From Pseudo-nitzschia pungens (taxonomy: Eukaryota; Bacillariophyta; Bacillariophyceae; Bacillariales; Bacillariaceae), in contig CM074769.1 of assembly GCA_037355855.1 (NCBI GenBank), positions 496,001 through 560,000 of the forward strand: a DNA stretch of 64,000 bases, written 5' to 3'. The notes under the pieces are model-generated. The model was not told where the DNA came from, made no database searches, and saw only the letters and a list, made by a program, of their open reading frames with translations. The position numbers were made by a program, and so were the translations under genes. This document shows positions 23,478 to 34,800 of this stretch, piece by piece; position 1 is the stretch's first letter; each line of letters starts with the position of its first letter.

Positions 23478-25089
23478 GAATTGCGATCACGTGTTTTGTG
23501 AATCCTGCTTTTGGAATGACCTGTTGTCGCACATTGACAGCCCGGCAAAACGAGAGGCGAAAGACGTGGTCTCGTGCCTTTCCTGCGGAAAAACGGGCGA
23601 TTGTGAAGATCACTCCCTTGACCCAAATGGTAGCAGCAGCAACAGCAGTAGCAGTAGCAGTAGCATTAGCAATAGCAAAACGCGGTTCCTGCACGACGAC
23701 ATTTCCCATCTCGGTCCCGCTGAAAAATGCGAGTTGTCGCTGGAACGATTCCATCGACTGCCCGCCGACCAGCGCGAATTGAAGTCGAAGAGTTCCAAGA
23801 AGAAGAAGCTTTCCGAAGCCGATCACCTGGCCTCGAATTGGCTCGACGCGGTGCTCCCATCGCTGGGCTCGACGCGGGACGTTCGACGGGACAAATTCAT
23901 GGTGCACGTGGAACGGAACGCGATTGTGTACGTCCGGGGATGCCTCCTGGCGGGGGTCGACGTCCGGCAGGTCAACGAATACGGCCAGTCGGCGGTCTAC
24001 GTGGCGGCCTGGCGGGGGTACGAGGAACTGGTGAAAATGCTCCTCGAGCACGGAGCCGATGCCGAACTGCCCGCGAATGGGGGTTCGACGATCCGCGGTC
24101 TCTGTTCCAAAAGTCCTCGTCCGAGCCATCGGAGGGTGCTGGAGCTGATCGATTCCTTTCGTTCGTCGTCGTCTTCGTCTTCGTCGTCAAGGTCTCCAAC
24201 TCCAACAGAAACGACACCGACCCATGGAGCGACAACCACTTCGACCAGCACCGATGACAAACCGGACGCCGATTCTCCGCTACCAGAGTGCTGGTTGCGG
24301 AACAATGCGTCGACGCCATCCGTCTCGGACGATGCCCTCGTCCGAAGCGACCCGGGCTATAGCACGCTCATTCCGGCATCCTCCGACCACCCCGGCGCCG
24401 GATCGTGCATCATCGACGATGCGATATCTCCCGCCGCGATCGATGCCCTGCTGGCGCTGTTCCGCACCCTGCCGTTCGATCGGAACCAGAAGCAAAAGAA
24501 GAATTCGCTTCCGTGCTCGGACCGGTCCTATTTTTGCGACGCGGAGGGCGTCCTGCGCCGATTGCTGGGCGCCGTTGTGGTCCGGTCGGGATTGAGAGCG
24601 ACCGCGGAACCCATCGAGGCCATCGGCGATTCCTTCGACGAAAGCAACGACGACGAAAACGTCAACACCGATGATCCTTTGTCCCCGCCTCGTTCGGTGG
24701 TTCGGGTCTTTCCGCACATGCGGTTTTTGCACTACTCCCGGGCCGGTGCCTTGCTGCCCCCGCACATCGATCTGTGCCGCTTGAATCCCTTCTGTCCCCC
24801 CTCGGACCAACACGATCCGCGGCACCGCAGCACCCACACCTTCCTGTTGTACCTGAGCGATTGCGCGGCCGGAGGCGAGACCCGCCTCCTGGAGGAAGTC
24901 ACGGCCGACGGGAGCTCCCCGGCGCTCGCCACCGTGTCGCCGCGCCGGGGACGCCTGCTGGTGTTTCCGCACGTGACGCCGCACGAGGGAACGGAAGTGA
25001 TCGACGCTCCCAAGATCCTGTTGCGGGGAGAGCTGCAACTCACGAACGACCGAATCGACCGCCACCGGAGTCCAAACCACCGCTGCTAG
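22567..25089 (+). CDS. RING-like / ankyrin / 2-oxoglutarate-Fe(II) dioxygenase fusion protein
   Basis: An 840-residue single-exon protein combining three modules. A RING-like Cys/His cluster starts with CPVCC near residue 273. Ten threonines interrupt it before CDHVFCESCF, and CLSC follows. Ankyrin-like sequence lies near 465-510 (GQSAVYVAAWRGYEELVKMLLEHGADAE). The C-terminal 130 residues form a prolyl-4-hydroxylase-type dioxygenase. Its iron triad is HxD in PPHIDLC (about His733, Asp735) and a distal His in TPHEG (about 806), and the 2-oxoglutarate-binding Arg is in LLRGELQL (about 820). FLLYLSD and GGETRLLEE are typical strand motifs of this fold. Poly-Ser linkers separate the modules. The product may couple ubiquitin ligation with hydroxylation, but the RING spacing is atypical and no substrate is known. 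ATG 22567 is the first in frame. Confidence 0.8.
23449..23478 (+). repeat. coding (ACT)9-ACG repeat (poly-Thr)
   Basis: In-frame trinucleotide run inside the RING-like domain of the oxygenase fusion. It encodes ten threonines, so unit changes would alter loop length without breaking frame. Confidence 0.9.
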
Positions 25090-26637
25090 CAGCCAACCAA
25101 CCAACCAATCACCAATAAATCCCTCCATCCATTCATCCATCCGTCCATCCGCGGAATATATCGATCCATCACTCTCCCCGGGAGACGTCGGGTTTCACGG
25201 GAGCAACCGTCGGCGTTGCGACCCCCGTGCAAACTAAAGCAGTGCAACTTTGGAGAATTTCATTTGGTCCGTCGACAAAAGCAGATTCGGAAGCTCTTCG
25301 TTTTTGCTCGGAAGAAACCAATCCGTCTGTCTGGACTACCGCACGCAACAAAGCCGCGAAACGAAACATCCGAGTCCGGTTTTTTAAAAAAGAATTCTTG
25401 GTGAGAGCACTCACTCGCCGCACTAGTTACGACAGCGATGCGATCATTTGCGCGGCACCATCAATTTTCTGTGGACGACCGCATCCGATGTTTGGATCCC
25501 GAGATTCGATGCAACTAGAGACACGCTACTAACTACTTCGTATTTAGTATTAAGTATTGGATAGAACAGTATCGTGATACGACAAGGCTTTCGAGCGTTT
25601 CTTCGAGTTTGAACGCATTATCTACCGCTACTACTAGTACACGGCGTGCGATTCTAATTGTGATGGACAACATGCTATGAACTACTATGCTCATTCCGAC
25701 AAGAAGTTGTGCGGCACGAATGGAAAGGAAAGCACATTGTCTCTTATCTGCATGACTTCTACCGGTATCATTCCAATCCAAAGGTCCAAACGCGATGAGT
25801 TGAAGAGCGATGATCGAAAGGCACCAGCAGCAAACGTGACGCTGGTGGGTGGGTACTACTACTAGTACACAACATATCTTCGCACGAGGGATGGTGAGGA
25901 CTGTCCCGATTGATTTCGTCAGGCCGTCCCGAATGAAGAAAGTCTCCCGACGAAACAGAGAGGCAGACTGTCTGTCACCGGCAACATGCATACTGCCATA
26001 ATGCCTTGAAACATGCATCGTAGTACTAGCAGTAATATTATGAACTTCCTTGAAAGTAGTTGTAGGATAATTTGTATTATGATGTTGTATTCTCCTGTTG
26101 GGTAAAGACTGAAGACTTAAGACTGATCCAGTACTCGTACCGTACCAAAAAGGACGGTTCTTTCCCTGTCGAATGAATGAACGTCGATGGATGGACGGAC
26201 GGAGAAGAAGAGGCATGGAGGCACTATTTTCGTACCATTCAACATAACCTTTCCGCACTTCCCTTTTTTCCTTCTTGGGGTTTGAGAGAGTTTGTGATTG
26301 AATTGAGATTGACATTCATTCTGCACTGACGGTCCAGAACGGTAAGTCTACACGTACGGCGTTAGTTTTCGTGCTTTCCGCTTTGCGCTTGGGCATTTCA
26401 ACGTTACGAGTAAGGTTATTGTACGGTAAGATTACGAGTAACTTACCGGATTAAAAGGATCACGACTCGTCTCTGACATATATGGGAGAGAAGATCTTTG
26501 GGTCGGTTTGTGATACTCGTAGCGTACGGGCATCAGTCATTCATTTCCCTTCCAGCAACATTCAATCCAATCCAATCCAATACAATCCAATCCAACACAA
26601 TACGTACCTCTAGGAACGCAGTAATCTATTTGACACA
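25090..26637. other. spacer, no supported gene
   Basis: Starts with degenerate CCAA/CCAT tetranucleotide repeats (25096-25150). A 260-codon minus-strand frame (25533-26315) has no recognisable domain and spacer-like composition. Near 26405-26450 are clustered GTAAG/CTTAC inverted words. CCAAT-type repeats (26563-26590) sit just upstream of the next gene. Confidence 0.5.
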
Positions 26638-29600
26638 ATGACGGAAGAGGACGATGCCCGATTCGACTCCGGTGAAATTGGAAGCGGCAGTATCAGCATA
26701 ACACGGATCGACAACCACGGCAGCGATACCGGCAATGGCAATCCCGCCAGCAGTGAACGGGGATGGAGCGCGGACGGCGACGCCTTCTCGATTCAGCTTG
26801 CCGATTATTACAAGGATCACGACGTGGATCGCAACGAGGATCACGACGTGGATCACAACGAGGATCACCATGACGATCACGACGACGACGATGACGTTGA
26901 CGTTGACGTTGACGACGACGAAGACAACTGGAGCCGCCAGGTCGAAACGGACGACACCCTCCATCGCATGGCATCGATGGGAACCGTGGAAGAAACCCAC
27001 GAAGACGATGGCGGAAGCGACGGGGTCGTTGCCGTTGGCCCGGCCTCGGTGGGTTCCTCGGACGCCGCGGTTCACGACCGCGACCACGACCACGATCTCC
27101 TGGATCGATCGCCGTCGCGGGCTCCTTCTTCGGCGCTGATCCCCCAGCCCCGTCCGCAGCCGACCATGAAGGAAAAACTGGTCGAGCGGGAACGACAGCG
27201 CCGGGTGGAATCGGAACGAGCGAGGTGGAAGCGACAGTTTGCCATGGCGGCCCACGCCGAGCTGGATCAGGACGAGGAGAACGATGGGGGCGGAGGTGGA
27301 GGTGGAGGTGGTGGAGAAATGGACGGAGATTCCCTCCGCGGGGACCATTCGTTCGCTCTCGGAAGGGGAGGCGACGACGGTCACGACTACGAAACGAACG
27401 GAGACTTTGATCGCTCCTATGGGATCGGCCCCAACAGTGTTGCCGGAACCGTGGGAGAAGACACCGTGGCTCCCATCGAGACACTGGACGACGAAACCTC
27501 CACCAACATGAACTACCCCATGGAGCGCTTTTTGAAGGAGCAGCAACACGCGGACCGGGACGGAGAGGGAAGGGACGCCTTGCTCGGAAAACCCCCCGGT
27601 TCCAACGAAGCGACGCATCCGGTGGTCATGGAGCTCTTTCTGCAGGAGCCGCAAGCCGAAGCCGCGGCGGGCGGTTACGAGGGCGGAGGATCGCCGGCCT
27701 CTCTGGCGGTGGTGCCCCCGGGAGAGAGCCTCCTCGGGGACGGCCCCCTGACGGCTTCGGATGCGCCCGACAGTCCCTCGGCGGATCACCACCACCATCA
27801 TCAACTCGCGCTTCCGAGCCCGTCGCGGGAAGAAATCCGGGTGGTGTTGCGACTGACCGAGGCGGAGATCCAGGAAATGGCCGCCATCGACGACGCCAGC
27901 CGGTCCAACGCACCCCCCTCGGAACGCGACGACATTTCGGAACTGGGAGAACTCGTGTCGGACTTTGGAATGGTGGTCCACACGGACCACCAGAACCTGT
28001 CGCAGGGGACCCCCGTCACGGCCCTGGAATCCGTCACCTCGTCCCTCCAACCCAACACGGTCGGATCGGTGGTCTCGTCCGATCGCTGCCGCAGCATGGA
28101 AGACGTCGATGTCGACGTCCACGTCGACGGCCATTCCATTTCGTCCAACATTGTTCTGGCCTCCAGCGCCGGGGGCGACGTGAGTCTGACGGGAAATCCT
28201 CCCAGCGACATTCTTCGGGACGACGACGACGACGACGAGGACGGTAACGATAACGACGACGATGACGATGAAGACCACCACCACGAAAGCGTGGATGGTC
28301 CCGTGGTGGTGCTGTCGCCCCGGGTGCCGACCGAAATTCTTCCCACCACGGCGGTAGACGTATCGATTCGATCCTTTCCGGAGAGTCCCAATGCCGATGC
28401 TTCCGTCAACGATCCGGGCAGCGATCTGCCGATGATTCCGACCGACGAAGCTATCGTGAACCGCACCATGCGTCCCGGAATGTTCCGGTACGATCCGACC
28501 CCGGTCGTGATGGACTTGGACAGCCCCCCGGACACGCAGCTGTCGACACCCCAAAAGAAACACGCGGGGGGCGTCGGCCCTTCCGGCGGTCTGACGGACC
28601 CACCTCCCATCGACCACCAACACCAACACATCGAGGGCTTTGACTTTGACAAGGACCATTATTCCCCGTCGCTGGTCCGTGACGGTCAGGGAGAGGTCGT
28701 ACTGGTTCGGAACGAGATGTGGTCTCCCGGATTGTCGCCCGAACGGGAAGGGAGGGTCCTTTCGATCGACGGGGACGCCGCCGCCGCTGCCCCAACGCCC
28801 ACCGCGACCGCGATGCCCGAGTACGGCGCTGTCTCGAGAAAGGAGGACGATCTCCAACCTCGGTTGGCACGACGGACGGATCCGAAGACACCGGAATCCG
28901 AGACCGCGGAGCCGACGGCCCCGGACGGTCGCGTCGAAAGCGGAAGCGTGGAAACCCAACCGCTCCTGGACCGGGGAATCCGTTCCACGCCGGCGGCGAA
29001 GAGCGAAACCCTCGCGTGGGATCGCGGGGCACTCGGATCGATGCTCCGAAACGCGGACGAGCGCAGGGCCCTGATCGAGAGCGTCTTTTGCGCCATCCGA
29101 TCCGGGGACCTCTCGGCGCGGGACGCGTCCGATGCGGTCGCAAACGCTGCCGTTTCCGATGCGCTGCTGCAACAGCGCGCGTCTCCCGAACGACTGCGCG
29201 CGCTGGCAGCCACCCTTCTGCTGGAACTCCCTCTGCTGCTGTGGGTGGTCGGCGGCGACCGCCTCGATCTCTGCGGCATTCTGGGACGCAGCAGGCACAC
29301 CGCGCTTGTGGCCCTCCTCCCGATCGTTTGCGCCCTGTCGGGGGCCGTTGGATTGCAGGCCAGCGCTTCGACGACCCGCGCCATTGTCGGCGGCGGCGTC
29401 ACTCCCGAGAATTACGCCTCCTGGGTGGTTCGGGAGACGGAAGCCGCTCTGTACCTCGGTGAGTTATCGAAAAAAAAAAAAAACTGCTGCTGCTCCTGCT
29501 TTTGCTGCCGTTGTTCCCGTGGCGGAGACCGAACGAACGAACGGCGGCGAGTTTTCTCGTCTCGGTCGATCCTTTGTTGTCAATCCAGCTCTCACGATTG

Positions 29601-29992
29601 GTTTCGCGATGTTCTCTCTTTTGTTTGATCGCTGTTTTTGTGGGTTGCCTCGACCAACCAATACCGACGCAGGCCTCGGCACGGGAGCGGTCACGGGACT
29701 CGTCGCTCTCCTCGCGAGCGGCTTCGGTTTCGGTTTCGCGGTTTCCGTAGGCGTCGCCCAGTGCCTGGGCGCAACGATCGCGGGTGGAACGGGGAGCCTG
29801 GCTCCCTTCGTGTCCACCGTTTTGCGTCCGAACGATTCCGGTGTTTGGAGCGGACCGCTGATAACTTCCGTGCAGGACCTCCTGAGCTCGCTCGTCGTTG
29901 TGATTGCCACCCATCGGATCCTGGCGATGCTGGGACCCTACGACATTGCTCCGAACGACGTGTGTATACCAGTCTATGATGCGGAGGTGTGA
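26638..29992 (+). CDS. MgtE/SLC41-like divalent cation transporter domain with a long acidic N-terminus
   Basis: A membrane protein of 1046 residues in two exons, 26638-29458 and 29673-29992. The C-terminal 200 residues match the MgtE-type magnesium channel membrane domain. LLPIVCALSGAVGLQAS corresponds to the family's GGNAGxQAS segment. VVRETEAALYLGLGTGAV, GATIAGGTGSLAPF and WSGPLITSVQDLLSSLVV correspond to the later helices. The preceding roughly 830 residues are low complexity: Asp/His-rich blocks (near 60-100 and 535-560), Gly and Ser/Pro-rich stretches. No CBS or MgtE-N domain was recognised. The intron junction is in phase (ALYL|GLGTG; donor GTGAGT, acceptor CGACGCAG). Magnesium transport is inferred only from the fold. 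The acidic/His blocks could bind divalent metal. A minus-strand frame of 890 codons across this gene is judged a shadow of GC-rich codons. Confidence 0.75.
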
Positions 29993-30320
29993 CGCGACGC
30001 GACGCGACGTGATAGCCTTCCGATCGAAAACGATCCGCAAACGAGAGACACAAAAGGGCAAACCCTTGCTCTCATCAAGCATTCGGTAGACGAAAATCGG
30101 TATATTGTAAAATCGTTTGTTCACTATCACCTTAATTTACTGTATGCATCCATCGAAAGCCGGTCCGCAGAGTCGTTTTGCGTTTTTTCGTTTTCGGAAC
30201 CGTGGGAAAGGAGGTTCCCGAGTCATTCCTTCGCATATCATTCCGTGTCTGCCCGTGCTCTTTCCTGCCGTGCTGCCGTTCCGTTGCATTCCCTTTCGGA
30301 GTCTCTTGGGTTGCCTTACC
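29993..30320. other. short convergent spacer
   Basis: Begins with a GACGC pentamer repeat directly after the transporter stop codon. Nothing else is recognised. Confidence 0.5.
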
Positions 30321-31075
30321 TTACATCATGCCGTTCGCCTGCCGTTGTTGCAACGCTTGTTGCACCTGGTTTCGGATCTCGAGGTATTGATCCTGGCACG
30401 ACGCGAGGCATCTCTGTTCACTGCTGTCCAATCGGTCTCCCTAGCAATCCCGAAACCAAGGACACAGAGTCCGATGCCATTCATCGTCGTCCGATTCGAG
30501 AAGCGCGAGAAAATTGGACACAAGGAATCGGTCGGTGAGCATCGATATGATTTAGGTCCTTCGCTCGCATCAAACTCCGACCAAGAACCGAGGACAGACT
30601 TGATGAATTCACAAACAAACGTACCGAAGTTCCTGCGCATTTGGTGAAGCATGTTTTGACCATTCGTTGAAGCATCTATTGGGCAAGAAGGGGCGCGAAC
30701 GCAGAGCAGAACAGAACAGAAGAGAACACAAAAGAAGTAAACAAATCACAAGAATGAGTTCACGAGCATCGAAATCGATCAAAGGCGACCAACAATCTGA
30801 TGCATGCCATCCGAAGCATTGCATTGCAATGTGTGTTTCCTTCGCGTCAGTCGACAACGAAATGATTTGATAGGTCCGGGACGTTCCCCCTTATCATCGT
30901 TTGCAGAGTCCAACCCCAAACAACGTCCGCAATTCGCTTGCGTCACGTGTGCTGCGCTGTGCTTTGCTGTGCTGTGCTGCTCGCTTACATCGGACATTAT
31001 CCTTTGGTTGGCCTCTTGCTGGGCGCGCATCATGACAGCTTGCTGCTGCTCCGGTGTGAGTTGGCTCAGATCCAT
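30321..31075 (-). CDS. TIM13: small Tim chaperone, Tim13-like
   Basis: A chaperone of the mitochondrial intermembrane space that escorts hydrophobic precursors to the inner membrane, usually as a Tim8-Tim13 hexamer. Three small exons, 31075-30989, 30675-30625 and 30440-30321, give 85 residues. All junctions fall between codons, with donors GTAAGC and GTACGT and acceptors CAATAG and GCTAG. The twin CX3C motifs are CFTKC (Cys38, Cys42) and CLASC (Cys57, Cys61). The 14-residue spacing and the linker GDRLDSSEQR match human Tim13 well. The N-terminus MDLSQLTPEQQQAVMMRAQQ is the usual amphipathic helix. Because every exon is short, simple ORF calling misses this gene. Assignment to Tim13 rather than Tim8/9/10 rests on the linker. 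Confidence 0.9.
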
Positions 31076-31823
31076 CGTGGTGTTCGTCGATTGTAGTTCT
31101 TCGTTTCCGTAATGGAGTGACAAGATCGAGTTTCGCTTTCCGGTGGAATAGTATCGTAGATTGTTGTTGTCGTCGACAGTCGGAGGTCGAAGGTCGGAGC
31201 GAGCGGATCTCTTCGGAGCGAGAAAACATCGAAGCCCCGAGCTCGACGATGCCGTCAATCCAAACGAGACCAAACACCAAACGCAGAGTTTCGATTTTGA
31301 GATTGATTCGATTCATTCATTCATTCGCGGCGACTCTCTAGGACGGTCGACGTACGGACTTCGGAGTTCTAAAACAGGATTCAAAGTGTTGACATGACTC
31401 GATCATTCATTCATTCGCTTCGACCGTATGATGTCGGTCGTCGTACAGACGAACTGAAGCTGCAAACGTGATTCAACGTGTTCACAATCCCGTTTCAAAC
31501 CGACGCAAGGCATTTTTTGGAAATGATTTTTTGAATCGAATCATCTCCTCCCGGGATCTCGCAGTGTTGTAATGACAGATTGATGACAAAAAGCCCTCGA
31601 CTCGGTTCCGAAGTTTCCAAACGAAACCATTTTGATCCAACCCGGACTCACTTGTGTCTTTTCTCCGGAGCGTCCGATCCGAGTGACCGAGAGAACATTC
31701 CGGAAGACGTTCCACCAGTTTGGTTGCGATTATTGCAACACCGATACGCGTAGTTCCAACCAAAGGAGAACCAGGCAGAGCGCATCGCAACGCACCGCAA
31801 CGCACCGCAACCCAACGCCGGCA
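31076..31823. other. divergent promoter region of Tim13 and Vps18 with a diverged direct repeat
   Basis: Both neighbours start here. Two related blocks of about 90 bp (31308-31396 and 31397-31490) both open with ATTCATTCATTCG and end with GATTCAA(A/C)GTGTT. No gene is supported. Confidence 0.5.
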
Positions 31824-34800
31824 ATGAGTGCCCCGTACGAATCCCGGCCGAGCCGCCCCAGCAGCCGGTCACGGACACGGAGCACCGGGGGACCGAGCAG
31901 CGACAAGATGGACAACTTCGCGATCGGGAGCGGAGGCGAAATTTGGACGGCCCGCCACGTCGAAATGCCCATCCCGAGCACCCTTTCGCTGGCCAATTAC
32001 CAAAAATTGCTCAAGGCCAGCAGGGATGCGGGAGCGGCGCTGGGAATTGCGGAAGACAGCGGAAGCAGCAGCAACAAAAACAAAACCAAAAACAAAAGCG
32101 CGGGACAAACATCTTCTAAGAGTTCCGGAAGCGCCGGAGAAGGCGGGGAAGATGACAAATCCGGCTCGGGAGGAGGAAGCGGGGGAGCCGGAACGGGCAC
32201 CGGAAGCAATGCCGGTGCGGGAGGCGGAGAATCCAGTTACTTTTCCGGATTTATGAGCCGCGTGCTGAACCCAACCAATGCCGGTGACAGCACCGCAAAC
32301 AAGGGAGACGAAAACGATCCCATTCTCTCCGCTTCCGGCGGATCGGGATCCTCGTTCCGTCCTCTCCGGCCTCCCCGGAACGGATGCGTTGCCACCGCGA
32401 ATTCCTGGATGGTGGCGGCACTGGAATGCCCGGGAGGCGGGTTTGCGGCGGCGTCGCCGAGGGCGGACGCCGGTCATTCGGGCAGCGGCACGCTGCGTCT
32501 CGTTACCCGGTGGAACGTTCGCCGAATGAGCGGTGGGGTCCTGGACCAGTGGATGGCGCTCCCTCCTCCCGTTGCGGGTGGAGACGGTCGGATCGCGCAC
32601 GTCTTTGTCGATCCAACGGGAACCCACACCCTTATCTCGGCACGCAACGGAGAGGCCTATTACAACCATTCGTCTCTCAAGGAACTCCAGAAACTCAACG
32701 GATTTGGGCGCAATGCGGACGGGTCCTGGCCCTCGAAGGATAAACTGAACGGTATCTCGGCGTCCTCCCAGCAGCAGGTCACTCACGGTGGTGGCAGCAG
32801 CAGCGGGAGCACCAAGAGCAAGAGCAACAAATTCTCCCTGCCAATCCAGCAGGGTCTGTCGATCGGATCGTACGTAACGGCCGTCGCCTGGGACCGGGAA
32901 AAGGGCACGGAGGGAACGAGTCGCAAAATCTTGCTGGGAACAAGTGCCGGAGAAATCTATGAGTACATGCTCGTTTCTCCCAACGAGGCAGCTGTTGCGG
33001 CCGCCGCGGGCACCAAGGAGACAACCGCCGGTTCGTCGGCGTCGGTGTCCGGCAGCAGTGATCCCGACGAGGTGAGCCTGCTCACGAAAAATCCGGTCTT
33101 GCTGCACCAACTCCGGTCCGATGCTCCCGTCACCGGTCTGATCTTTGAACGATTGCGAACCGGGCTGCTGGTGTTGTGCTCCACGTCCGGTAGAAAGAAG
33201 CGGACGCGGTTCTACACGTTTTATTCGGCCCACAACAGCTCCTTCCGCATGGCCATGGCCGACGAGGCCCACGCGAGCCTGGTGGAGCTTCCCGGGAGCC
33301 TGGACCGGGCCGAATTGAAGATCTGCAACGACCACATTTGCATGCGAACCGAAACCGGCATTTACTACGGCACCATCGATCGGGCACAGAGCGGCCCGGC
33401 CTTTGCTGGGGGCTCCATGATCGTGGATTCGGGAATCTTGCCCTACGACGGCGAAAAGCACAATGGCGCCGCTGCCGCCGGGACCCATGGTCACGTTCCT
33501 GCATCGCTTGCGGTGACGCCCCACCACATCATCACGCTAGAAAACAACGAGGTGCGGTTCATCAATCGTGTCTCCCAGAAAACCATTCAAAGCGAACGAG
33601 TGGATTTCGTGTCGATGACCCCGGACCGTGCCCTGGACGAATCGGTCATGGGAATCGGGGAATTGATGAGCGACATTCGGCGACCCGATCAGGTCTGGTT
33701 GCGCAAGGCGCGAGGATTGGTGCACATTTCATCCAGCCAGGAAGACCGGGACGTATGGAGGTACACGCTGGACAAGACTCTCAACATGTCCATCAAGCGA
33801 ACACCAGGGGCTCCTCGCAACGTTCTTAGCGAGGACGAAAAGGCACAGGAACTCCTTTTTGAACAGGCCAAGAGTCTGTGTACGAATCCGTCCCAAAAGG
33901 CCGTCGTCACGGCGGTTCGAGCGGAGTACCACCTCTCGCAGGGAAGAGCGGAACTGGCGGCCAAGTATTTCTCGCAGTGCCCTCCAGTCCTGGAACCCTT
34001 TGCCGATACTGCGGTCCGGCTCGCTCTGACGAGCCTCGGAATCGATGACCCTCACTCGTACGGTGGCTCGGCTCTGGCGAGGGAATCCCTGAAGAACAAC
34101 CTGCCACTCATCACCTACCTATCGGACAAGATGCGGGTCGGAAAGAACAACAACGACAAAATGACCTGCACCATGATCGGCGCCTGGTTGACGGAACTGT
34201 ACCTCCACGAACGGAACTCATTTCCCGGCGCGAAACAATCCCTCACGCAATTCCTGTCCCAAAACGTCCACACGATGGACGCCAAGACCATCATGAAGAT
34301 TCTGACGTCCCACGACGTTAGCGCCACGGACTGTGCCGCCTATGCAGCCGTGAGTGGCGACATTGCGACGGCAGTCAATGCCGCCCTTCGCGTGTCCCCC
34401 GATACGCAGGATGGCGTCGTCGAAGCCCTTCGAATCCTGAACGAGGCGCCGTTCGAGGTTGCGGAGTCTCTCTACTACAAATACGCCTCTACTCTGCTGG
34501 CAAGAGCACCCACGCTGGCGGGAAAATCCTTTCTCTCTCGGTATACGCACGGCCTGAGCCCGACGCGTCTGCTCCCGTCCTTCATGCACTACGAGCGACT
34601 TCGGACCGAGAGGAATCGTGCCAAACAGGCGGCCCAGGCCGCCAAGGGGAAGAACGCTTACTCCAGAGGAGTGGAAGAAAGCAAGGGTTTGGATCGGGTG
34701 GACTCTATGGGATCCAGGGACATGTACGGAGGTGGATTCGAGGTTCAGATCATGAACCGCGTCGGATCCTTTGTGGACGAGCCGGTTACCACCAAGTATC

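Noticed and set aside
22504..24129. 541-codon minus-strand frame
   Set aside because: Antisense to the RING/ankyrin/oxygenase gene, which has clear domain motifs on the plus strand.
25533..26315. 260-codon minus-strand frame
   Set aside because: No ATG-supported domain, spacer-like composition, includes an ACT repeat; kept as spacer.
26626..29298. 890-codon open frame on the minus strand
   Set aside because: It lies exactly opposite the MgtE-like gene. Its translation is Val/Arg/His-rich low complexity expected from the complement of Asp/His/Ser codons.
31869..33527. 552-codon minus-strand frame
   Set aside because: Antisense to the Vps18 propeller region; no motif.
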